DNA of 64,000 nucleotides from an uncultured Clostridia bacterium (GTDB taxonomy: Bacteria; Bacillota; Clostridia; Lachnospirales; Anaerotignaceae), in assembly GCA_910586765.1 (NCBI GenBank), contig CAJUJJ010000005.1, positions 46,120 to 110,119 on the forward strand, read 5' to 3'. Positions 18,151 to 24,795 of the stretch are shown piece by piece. The notes below the pieces were generated by a model that searched no databases, had not been told where the DNA came from, and saw only the letters and a list, made by a program, of their open reading frames with translations. Position 1 is the first letter of the stretch. Every line of letters begins with the position of its first letter. A program made the translations under genes and the position numbers.

Positions 18151-18696
18151 TTATTGTTCCATTTGTTTGCCTAAAAAACCAGCGGCAGATTGTGCTAATT
18201 TACCTTCTAATTCACCCATTTTTTTGTCTTGAGAAAGAAATATAACAGCACCCATAGCATCACCTTCAGAAATAATAGGGGTAATGAGTTGATAATTGTA
18301 ATTATCAGTTTCGTTGTCTTCTAGCATAGGAACAAAAGTGTTTTCTTTTCTATCTGCGATAACAGTAGTTCTTTGATTGATACATTGTTCCAATTCTCCG
18401 CTGATGTGTTTTTCAAAAAATTCTTTTTTGCTGCCACCAGAAACTGCAATGATTTGGTCTTTGTCAACAATGCAGGTAAGATGGCCAGCGGTTTGAGCTA
18501 AAGACTCAGCATATTCTCGGGCAAAAGCACCTAATTCTCCTATAGGGGAATATTTTTTTAATATAATTTCGCCTTCTCTATCAGTAAATATTTCTAAAGG
18601 GTCGCCCTCACGTATTCTCAATGTTCTTCTAATTTCTTTAGGAATAACAACTCTACCCAAGTCGTCAATTCTTCTAACTATACCAGTTGCTTTCAT
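18151..18696 (-). CDS. spoVT: Stage V sporulation protein T (AbrB/GAF regulator)
   Basis: The 181-residue protein has an N-terminal AbrB-type swapped-hairpin DNA-binding domain, residues 1-50 (MKATGIVRRIDDLGRVVIPK and EIRRTLRIREGDPLEIFTD). A GAF-like sensor domain follows, about 55-178. This is the canonical SpoVT layout and length. SpoVT is a forespore transcription factor that tunes sigma-G genes in Bacillus. RBS AGGAGG precedes the ATG. A promoter with TTTACA and TATAAT at 18-bp spacing lies about 50 bases upstream, and a small hairpin (AGCGG..CCGCT) sits between it and the RBS. Confidence 0.95.
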   Translation of the reverse strand: MKATGIVRRIDDLGRVVIPKEIRRTLRIREGDPLEIFTDREGEIILKKYSPIGELGAFAREYAESLAQTAGHLTCIVDKDQIIAVSGGSKKEFFEKHISGELEQCINQRTTVIADRKENTFVPMLEDNETDNYNYQLITPIISEGDAMGAVIFLSQDKKMGELEGKLAQSAAGFLGKQMEQ

Positions 18697-18743
18697 GATA
18701 ATTTCCTCCTATTTCATAGCGGCAGAAAATCACCGCTTTTTGT

Positions 18744-18773
18744 ATTATATTTTTTGACAATAGTATTTGTAAA
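18744..18773 (-). promoter_or_regulatory. Promoter-like sequence upstream of spoVT
   Basis: On the minus strand TTTACA is followed, after 18 bases, by TATAAT; the -10 box is about 47 bases before the ATG. It resembles a vegetative promoter; a sigma-G-type promoter, known for spoVT in Bacillus, was not evident. Confidence 0.5.
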
Positions 18774-18851
18774 ACTGCAAAATTTATACAAATTTATAAA
18801 ATAGGTTTTTTTGGAAAAAAAGAAAGCAAAAGGAAATAATATGAGTTTTTG

Positions 18852-18880
18852 TTGAAAAAAGGGGAAAAATGTGATATAGT
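18852..18880 (+). promoter_or_regulatory. Promoter of the holin-like toxin
   Basis: TTGAAA, 17-base spacer, TATAGT. A start site near 18887 would give a leader of about 80 bases whose first bases, GCAGTCA..GGTGGTCGCCCT, match the 5' ends of both antisense RNAs. Confidence 0.6.
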
Positions 18881-18966
18881 AGGTACAGCAGTCATGACGG
18901 GTGGTCGCCCTCTTAGTATGTTTTATAATTTATTTACTACATAAAAGAGGAAAGGGGGCGGTGCGA

Positions 18967-19062
18967 ATGACAACATTTGAAGCAATATATTTAATGTTGA
19001 CTTTCAGTACGTTTATCGTACAGTTACTTTCTCTCATCGTTCTTCTGACGAAGAAGAAGTAA
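18967..19062 (+). CDS. 31-aa putative holin-like toxin (type I TA)
   Basis: The small gene encodes 31 residues, beginning MTTFEAIYLMLTFSTFIVQL and ending LLTKKK. It has a short polar N-terminus, one hydrophobic membrane segment (about residues 7-27) and a Lys-rich tail. This is the typical form of the putative holin-like toxins (TxpA/BsrG-related) of Firmicutes. An AAAGGGGG site lies about eight bases before the ATG. Its 3' end is overlapped by an antisense RNA transcribed from a strong promoter at 19162-19191, and a bidirectional terminator follows directly. Function as membrane-depolarising toxin is inferred from family and layout; no toxicity is shown here. Confidence 0.8.
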   Translation: MTTFEAIYLMLTFSTFIVQLLSLIVLLTKKK

Positions 19063-19155
19063 TAAAAAACTACCCATCATAGCCCTCGCAAAGCTGGGGT
19101 AGTTTTTTATTCCCTAAGCAGGGCGACCACCTGGTGGTGACTGCTCCTCTTTTAT
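19062..19155 (-). ncRNA. Antisense antitoxin RNA, copy 1
   Basis: A transcript of about 95 nt is predicted from a start near 19155 to the bidirectional terminator. It is complementary to the 3' untranslated part of the toxin mRNA, the same layout as txpA/RatA of Bacillus subtilis. Its 5' end forms a hairpin (ACCACC/GGTGGT). The type is inferred from promoter, terminator and position; no expression is known. Confidence 0.65.
19064..19110. terminator. Bidirectional terminator shared by toxin and antitoxin RNA
   Basis: AAAAAACTACCC and GGGTAGTTTTTT form the stem around a 21-base loop. On the plus strand it ends the toxin mRNA, on the minus strand the antisense RNA. Confidence 0.85.
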
Positions 19156-19161
19156 AAATAG

Positions 19162-19191
19162 ATTATAACATAAAAATATGTGATTTGTAAA
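19162..19191 (-). promoter_or_regulatory. Promoter of antisense RNA copy 1
   Basis: On the minus strand: TTTACA, 18 bases, TATAAT. The near-identical promoter of copy 2 lies 172 bases to the right. Confidence 0.75.
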
Positions 19192-19221
19192 GCACTTGTC
19201 AAAGGGGCAAGTGCTTTTTTG
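19190..19221 (+). terminator. Plus-strand terminator overlapping antitoxin promoter 1
   Basis: AAGCACTTG and CAAGTGCTT around a nine-base loop, then TTTTTT. A homologous hairpin at 19362-19392 follows copy 2 (AAGCATTTG..GAGTGCTT). Confidence 0.7.
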
Positions 19222-19232
19222 ATGAAAAAGAA

Positions 19233-19327
19233 GTAAAAAAACTACCCATCATAGCCCGACAAAGCTGGGGTAGTCTTTTTTATCCAAACTAAGGGCGACC
19301 ACATCGTGGTGACTGCGTCCCTTTTGT
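19233..19327 (-). ncRNA. Antisense antitoxin RNA, copy 2 (no toxin partner in place)
   Basis: The block 19223-19392 repeats the block 19051-19221 with changes. It keeps the promoter, the 5' hairpin (ACCAC/GTGGT) and the terminator (ACTACCC..GGGTAGT), and it still contains AAGAAGTAA, the end of a toxin gene, but no toxin ORF. It would give a second RNA of about 95 nt that could pair with the same toxin mRNA through the shared terminator sequence, or serve as an antidote to related toxins. Confidence 0.6.
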
Positions 19328-19333
19328 AATTAG

Positions 19334-19363
19334 ATTATAACACAATAGAATGTGATTTGTAAA
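19334..19363 (-). promoter_or_regulatory. Promoter of antisense RNA copy 2
   Basis: On the minus strand: TTTACA, 18 bases, TATAAT, with a spacer largely like that of copy 1. Confidence 0.7.
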
Positions 19364-19423
19364 GCATTTGCTGAAGGGGCGAGTGCTTTTTTATTTTATT
19401 TTTATAAGGAAGGAAAAAAGGGA

Positions 19424-19771
19424 GAACTTTTTTCACTTGTGAAAAGTTCGCCCAGTGCTTCGCTTTGCTCGCTGTCTCAGCTTCGCTTCGGTCGGTGCTG
19501 AGCGAATGTCCGCTGGACATTCAGCACCCCTAAAACCCTACTCGCTTTTGAAAAAGCGAGGCAAAACTTTGAGGGAAAAACTTCGTTTTTCCGATGGTGA
19601 TATGGGTTTAGTGGAGAAGGGGAGAGGTCATGGACACTAACCAAAGCTACAATAATTTGAAAAGGCTTGAGCGAAACTTTAAGGAGAAAATCGTGGGCGT
19701 TGCACAGACCTACAAGCTTTTTGAAAAAAGCTTGACCAAAAACTTTATTTTTTGCAAACGGAAGTTTTTTT
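19424..19771. repeat. Modular hairpin repeat array B
   Basis: The ~350-base array contains, in order: a GAACTTTT..AAAAGTTC hairpin at 19424-19449 (identical in array C); a nested hairpin GGTGCT..AGCACC enclosing AATGTCC/GGACATT at 19494-19528 (array A has it inverted with compensating changes); the stem CTCGCTTTT/AAAAGCGAG at 19540-19560 and GGGAAAAAC/GTTTTTCC at 19573-19592; and a second copy of the core, GGGCGTTGCAC..CCTAC plus stem CAAGCTTTTT/AAAAAGCTTG at 19695-19735. No convincing protein is encoded. The region lies between the toxin locus and the S-layer gene promoters. Confidence 0.7.
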
Positions 19772-19888
19772 ACAAATGGGAAGCAAAAAGTTAAGGCATT
19801 AATAATGTAGGAAGGGGTGTGGAGAGGGGGAAAAGTTACGGGAATATTGAGGAGAGTTTACAGTTATGTTACAAGATAGGCAAAGGGG

Positions 19889-19917
19889 TTGCGTAAAAAA
19901 AAAGGATAAGTTATAAT
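19889..19917 (+). promoter_or_regulatory. Upstream promoter (P1) of the S-layer-like gene
   Basis: TTGCGT, 17 bases, TATAAT. It would give a leader of about 265 bases including a hairpin AACGC/GCGTT at 19968-19983 and the palindrome ACAGTACTGT near 20004. Confidence 0.55.
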
Positions 19918-20032
19918 GTGTTCAGCAAAGGGAGAGAAGCCCAAAAAGAACAGACTGTAAGCTGAGGAACGCCAGATAGCGTTGAGATGAGGGTGAAAAT
20001 ATTACAGTACTGTTACACTTGAAGGAGAATTA

Positions 20033-20061
20033 TTGACTTAGAAAAAAAGCGATGATATAAT
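20033..20061 (+). promoter_or_regulatory. Main promoter (P2) of the S-layer-like gene
   Basis: TTGACT, 17 bases, TATAAT, nearly consensus. The leader to the ATG is about 120 bases and contains a GCCCT/AGGGC hairpin near 20083-20098, then an AAAGGAGGA site. Tandem promoters and long leaders are common for abundant surface proteins. Confidence 0.75.
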
Positions 20062-20188
20062 TCAACTTGTATCAAGGGGGTGCCCTTTGGTGAGGGCTTG
20101 GGTAATAAAAAGCCTAAAGCAATAAAAATACTCTACACACAAAAAAGACAACTATTATGGTTTTATAATTAAAGGAGGAAATTAGAAA

Positions 20189-23100
20189 ATGAAAAAGTTT
20201 ATATCATTTGCGTTAGCAGCAAGCATGGCATTGAGCATGATACCTGCAACAGCATTTGCAAGCAGTGATTTGACAACATCTCACTCAAATATCAGAGTAA
20301 CAGCAAACACAGAGTTCAAACCAAAAGAAGATGCAGGTAGCGAATACAGAGACGTACCATACATCATATTGGAAGCAAGCAACGACTTCGTTGACACAAA
20401 ACAAACATTCGAATTAGCACTTGAAAATGCTGAATGGTTAGAAATGGACGGCGACGACGGAGACAAATTATATGTTGAAGACGCTGACGTAATGAAAAAA
20501 TATGTAGAATTTATACCAGAAGGCGGAGCTTCTAAAGACGACAGCTCATCTACTCCTGGAACAATCACAGAAGACATTGGTACATTAGAAAGAGCATATC
20601 AAACAAAAGCACAAGCATTATATGATGCAGCTGTAGATTATGCTAAAGCATTGGACGCAGCTAACAGCAATGCTGACAATTCAGCAGCAGTATCTTCTTT
20701 AGGTGCAGCAAAAACAGAATTAGCAGCAGCAGAAAAAGAATTAGCAGCAGCAGAAAAAGTAAATGATAGTGTAAAAGATTTTGATGAAGCAAATCTTACT
20801 AAATTATTAAATGATTATAATGAGGCTGTTTCTGCAAGTGAAGCAGCAGGCTCAGTAAGTGAACCTACTGCAGGAAATCCAGATAGTACAACTGCAGCAG
20901 ATTTTTCTAAAGGTAGATATAAAGGAACGAAAGATAGCTCTTCTTTTACAGTTACATTAGATTATTATATTTATGCTGAAGATGATACAGCTGACACTCC
21001 TGCATATTCTAAAGGTGATGCGGTAGTTATAGAAGGCGATAATGCTTTACCTACTGTAGATGAGGTAAAAACTGCTATAGCAGAATTGGGTAACAAAGTA
21101 GAATTAAATGATGCTTATGTAACAGCAAAAGCTGAATGGGATCGCTTTGAAAACAGTGGAGATGTTACAGACAAAGTAACTGAAGCAAAAGAAGCTGCAA
21201 AAGCTGCAGGACTTATATTTGATGATACTGCTAACAAATTTGAAACTGTTGCTTCTGCAATGGCTAGAAAACAAAAAGCTGCAGATGCTGTAGCAGCAGC
21301 ACAGAAAAAAGTTGATGCTGCACAAGCTAAAATTGATGCTGCACAAGCTATAATTGGTGCAACAGGAGATGTATCAGCTAAGAAAACAGCATTTGAAACA
21401 GCATTGAAAGAAAGAAATGAAGCAGGTGCTAAAGTAGTTAGCAAAGCAGGTGCTCAAGGTATTCAAGATCTTGAAAAGATTGATAAAGCTGTAAAACTTT
21501 GTGACAATACAGGTAGCTATGATATAAAACCTTCAACAGTACCTACAACAACATTTAAAGATTTAGGTATCGAAGCAGTTGGATTTACAACAGCAGTAGC
21601 TGACGCATATGATGAAGTAGAAGGCAGCAATGGAGCATTAGACATTACTATTGACAAAAAATCCGACTCCAGAATTATCGTAACAACAGATGGTTACAAA
21701 TTCAAAGACGGTGACGTAATCAGAATTCCTTTGTTCGTAAGAACAACAGGCGGTGTTGCAAGCGTATCTATTGACTCATTGAACTCTGAGTTTACAAGCG
21801 AAGGCAAAACATTTGCTAAAACTGCTGACGGAGATACAAACTTGACAATCGAAAAAACACAAAGCTTCTATGATGGCGATGAAGTAAAGAACATCTACAT
21901 TGAAGAATTAGTTCCTGGTACATTAGAAGACGACGGACTTGTATCATTGAGAGTAAACGGCGACTTCAAATTAAAGAGAGGTGACAACTTCTCCATTAAG
22001 AGAATTACAGGTAACAATTTAGACCAAGATTTAACAGAAAGTGTATACACAGACCCTAAATGTGAAGATAAATTCACAAAAGGCGATGACAGTGATGAAA
22101 TCTATATCCAATTAGGTGGCACACAGTCTACACAAGCTGTTCAATACAGAATTACAGGTTTGTTAATCGTTGAAGACGGTGCTGACTTTGGTGATGAAGC
22201 TACAATCACAGTAAGCGGTGGCGGAACAAGCAAACAAACAGTAACAATCGGTACTTATGAAGATTACGGCGTAAAAATGACAGCTGAAGACAAAGAACTT
22301 CCAGTTATCTACGCAGGTACAAAAGCAAGCAGCAAATATGACAACCAAACATTGAAAGTAGTTATCGAAGAAACAGTAGCTAACTCTTTCATTGACAATA
22401 GAAAAATGGAATTGACATTACCTGATGGTGTTGAATTCGTTATGGATAATGGCGATGCTGAACAAAAAATCTCAAGCATTGACGATATTACAGAAGATTT
22501 CAAAGCATACAACTTCCAAGGTACATTGAACCAAGTTAAAGATGCTTTCACAGTTGATGCTGATGGTGGCAAAATCACAATCACAAGCAAAGACCTTCCA
22601 GAAGGTATATTCGAAAGCAGCGGAAGCAACAAAGACAGAAAGAGAAAATTCGAATTCAGCGTACACGTATCCGCAGAAGCTGACTTCACAGGCGATGTTG
22701 TAATGACATTGAGTGGCCCAGCAGTAGCTAACCAGAGCGTAAGTGCTACAATCGCTACAGTAAAAGCTCCTATCGAAGTTAGAACAACAGTAAATGAATT
22801 GAAAATCGACTACAGAAACACAGATGTAGCTGACATTACATTGGTTGAGCCAGAAGCAGGATTATGGGCTAAAGATGACGTAATCAGACTTGAAGGCGAA
22901 AGAATGAGCTTTGAAGGCGGCGCTAAAGCTGAAGTTGTTAATGGCGATATGAAACTTGCTAAATTGGGCGGAGATTATGTTGATACAGAAGACAGCGGCG
23001 ACGACAAAAACGGCGTATTGTTTGTAAAAGTTGATAGCAGAAGCTCCAAAACTCCAGCAGAAATCAAAATCTCTGGTTTGAGCCTGTACATGAACAGAAG

Positions 23101-23689
23101 CTTGGCAGCTGGTGATTACAAATTGAAAGTATTCGGTGACGAAGACAACGAATTCTTCATGAACAACTACCATGATGATGGTGATGACTTAGCTAACAGC
23201 TTCGAAACAAGAAAAGTAACAGTTATGAATGATTTCGTAAAAGTTGTAACAGCAGGTCGTGACAAAGACGATGCTACATTTACAACAAGTATCGTAGTAC
23301 CAGTTGGTTCTGATGTAATCACAGCAGGTACTAGAGAAATCAAATTGAGCGAAATGGAAGGCGGCGCTTGCCCTCCAGCATACATCAACAATGATGGTTA
23401 CACAATGTTACCAGTTAGAGCCGTAACAGAATCTTTGAACAACATCGCAGCAGTTAGATGGGACGATGCTACAAAGACATGTACAATCGGTTTTGGTCAA
23501 AGAGTATTCTCTATGACAGTTGGAAGCAAAGTGCTTAACATGAATGGTGTATCTACAGCATTGAATGCAGCTCCAGAAATTAGAGACGGTCGTGTGTTCT
23601 TACCTCTTAGAGATTTGGGATACGCTTTAGGATTGTCTGAAAGCCAGATTTCTTGGGACGCTACAACACAAACAGCTAGATTAAACTAA
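20189..23689 (+). CDS. Large S-layer-like cell-surface protein with stalk domain
   Basis: The 1166-residue protein has a signal peptide (residues 1-24, ending AFA). Residues about 125-420 are rich in Ala, Lys and Glu and should form long coiled coils (repeated AELAAAEKE-like runs). Residues about 480-1060 are beta-rich with many Asp and Thr residues. The last ~105 residues form the same stalk domain (INNDGYTMLPVRAVTESLNN, GRVFLPLRDLGYALG, ISWDATTQTARL) as the proteins at 1947 and 24036. The flanks use codons ending in C (GAC, AAC, ATC, TTC), typical of a very highly expressed gene, but about 20770-21600 uses GAT, AAT and ATT instead. The two strong promoters and strong terminator support a major surface protein. 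No SLH or CWB2 wall-binding repeat was recognised. Confidence 0.75.
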   Translation: MKKFISFALAASMALSMIPATAFASSDLTTSHSNIRVTANTEFKPKEDAGSEYRDVPYIILEASNDFVDTKQTFELALENAEWLEMDGDDGDKLYVEDADVMKKYVEFIPEGGASKDDSSSTPGTITEDIGTLERAYQTKAQALYDAAVDYAKALDAANSNADNSAAVSSLGAAKTELAAAEKELAAAEKVNDSVKDFDEANLTKLLNDYNEAVSASEAAGSVSEPTAGNPDSTTAADFSKGRYKGTKDSSSFTVTLDYYIYAEDDTADTPAYSKGDAVVIEGDNALPTVDEVKTAIAELGNKVELNDAYVTAKAEWDRFENSGDVTDKVTEAKEAAKAAGLIFDDTANKFETVASAMARKQKAADAVAAAQKKVDAAQAKIDAAQAIIGATGDVSAKKTAFETALKERNEAGAKVVSKAGAQGIQDLEKIDKAVKLCDNTGSYDIKPSTVPTTTFKDLGIEAVGFTTAVADAYDEVEGSNGALDITIDKKSDSRIIVTTDGYKFKDGDVIRIPLFVRTTGGVASVSIDSLNSEFTSEGKTFAKTADGDTNLTIEKTQSFYDGDEVKNIYIEELVPGTLEDDGLVSLRVNGDFKLKRGDNFSIKRITGNNLDQDLTESVYTDPKCEDKFTKGDDSDEIYIQLGGTQSTQAVQYRITGLLIVEDGADFGDEATITVSGGGTSKQTVTIGTYEDYGVKMTAEDKELPVIYAGTKASSKYDNQTLKVVIEETVANSFIDNRKMELTLPDGVEFVMDNGDAEQKISSIDDITEDFKAYNFQGTLNQVKDAFTVDADGGKITITSKDLPEGIFESSGSNKDRKRKFEFSVHVSAEADFTGDVVMTLSGPAVANQSVSATIATVKAPIEVRTTVNELKIDYRNTDVADITLVEPEAGLWAKDDVIRLEGERMSFEGGAKAEVVNGDMKLAKLGGDYVDTEDSGDDKNGVLFVKVDSRSSKTPAEIKISGLSLYMNRSLAAGDYKLKVFGDEDNEFFMNNYHDDGDDLANSFETRKVTVMNDFVKVVTAGRDKDDATFTTSIVVPVGSDVITAGTREIKLSEMEGGACPPAYINNDGYTMLPVRAVTESLNNIAAVRWDDATKTCTIGFGQRVFSMTVGSKVLNMNGVSTALNAAPEIRDGRVFLPLRDLGYALGLSESQISWDATTQTARLN

Positions 23690-23731
23690 TTTGATAGTTA
23701 ATAGTTGGTTTATAAAATGTAAATAAATGAG

Positions 23732-23762
23732 GGTGGTGACATAGTCACCACCTTTGTTTTTT
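23732..23762 (+). terminator. Terminator of the S-layer-like gene
   Basis: GGTGGTGAC and GTCACCACC around a two- to four-base loop, then TTTGTTTTTT. Confidence 0.9.
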
Positions 23763-23790
23763 AGAAAAGATGGGCTGGTGAAGGAAGGGG

Positions 23791-23931
23791 GAACTTTTTT
23801 CACTTGTGAAAAGTTCCCCCTAAACCCCCTCAAAAACACGCTTGAAGTATAGAAAACCGTAGGGCGTTGCCCTACAACCTACTTGCTTTTGAAAAAGCGA
23901 GGCAAAACTTTTATGGAAAACTTCGTTTTCC
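23791..23931. repeat. Modular hairpin repeat array C
   Basis: It contains the GAACTTTT..AAAAGTTC hairpin (23791-23816, identical to array B). It also contains the core unit in the same order as array A: GTAGGGCGTTGCCCTAC at 23859, then CCTACTTGCTTTTGAAAAAGCGAG, GCAAAACTTT and GGAAAAC/GTTTTCC ending at 23931. It fills most of the 346-base gap between the S-layer-like gene and the next gene. The last ~100 bases before that gene hold a TATAAT at 24009 but no clear -35 box. Confidence 0.7.
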
Positions 23932-24035
23932 TTTTTTAGAACATTGATTTTACAGAATTTTACAGGTATTTTTTGAAATTTTATGAAGACTATATTGCGG
24001 AAATATCGTATAATGAGTAGGAAAGGAGGATTATT

Positions 24036-24782
24036 ATGAAAAGTTGGAAAGTTGGTTTATTAGGTTTTGCCGCTGGCGCTATGGTGATGGGGGTTAGTCC
24101 CGTTTTCGCTAGCGTGTACAAAACTGTTCAAGCTCAAATTATGGCTGATGTGATGTTTGATGTAGATGGTAATGTTGTCGCTTCCCCCTCTAATCAGCCC
24201 GTGCTGAATTATAATGGCTATATTTATGTGCCATTGAGATTTGCCGCTGAGGCTCTGGAATGTCAGGTCTCTTTTGACCCCGTTATGAAAAGAGTTGCTG
24301 TTGTGTCCCCTGAACCTGAGGTTATTGAAACCGTTGTCGAAAAAGAAGTCGAAAAAGTCGTTTATGTCGATAAAAGTGATGACCCAGATTATGTCGTGTA
24401 TAATAAATTGCCTGTAACGGTGTATAAAGATGGCTACGAGATTACTCTTAAAACGGTTATGATGGACGATAAGGAAAATGCTGGTATGAGAAGAACTAGA
24501 ACATATTTGAAAGTAGAAAATACTGATGTAGATAAAATTAGTATTATGCCTTATGAAGCTAAATTGACGTTAGATGATAAGGAATTTGATGTTTCTCTCG
24601 CTGGCGGTAGATGGGACGACGCTTGGAACGAAAGTATAAGAGAAGATAAAGAAAAAGAAGGCTATATATTGTTTGATGGCGTGGAGTATGATTATACAAG
24701 TGGTTCGCTGGAGTTCCAAGTAAGAGTAAATGATGGCTCTGGTGATACTATTGATGATATACGATTTGATTTTAAAAAATGA
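24036..24782 (+). CDS. Secreted protein with N-terminal stalk domain
   Basis: The 248-residue protein has a signal peptide (MKSWKVGLLGFAAGAMVMGV, cleavage near residue 26). A stalk domain follows directly (residues about 35-90; NYNGYIYVPLRFAAEALECQ, SFDPVMKRVAVVS). Next is a charged linker with EVIETVVEKEVEKVVYVDK, then a beta-rich domain of about 130 residues (YEITLKTVMMDDKENAGMRR). The order is the reverse of the S-layer-like gene, where the stalk domain is C-terminal. The TolC-like gene follows after 13 bases with its own GAGGTGTGATG site. The pair may act together in surface assembly or export; this is inference from position only. Confidence 0.7.
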   Translation: MKSWKVGLLGFAAGAMVMGVSPVFASVYKTVQAQIMADVMFDVDGNVVASPSNQPVLNYNGYIYVPLRFAAEALECQVSFDPVMKRVAVVSPEPEVIETVVEKEVEKVVYVDKSDDPDYVVYNKLPVTVYKDGYEITLKTVMMDDKENAGMRRTRTYLKVENTDVDKISIMPYEAKLTLDDKEFDVSLAGGRWDDAWNESIREDKEKEGYILFDGVEYDYTSGSLEFQVRVNDGSGDTIDDIRFDFKK

Positions 24783-24795
24783 GGTGTGATGAAAA

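Noticed and set aside
19335..19640. Two opposite ORFs of 61 codons in array B
   Set aside because: They overlap each other and the repeat modules; both have no ribosome-binding site and unlike composition.
19924..20188. S-layer gene leader considered as a known riboswitch
   Set aside because: No conserved c-di-GMP, SAM, cobalamin or other class motif was recognised.
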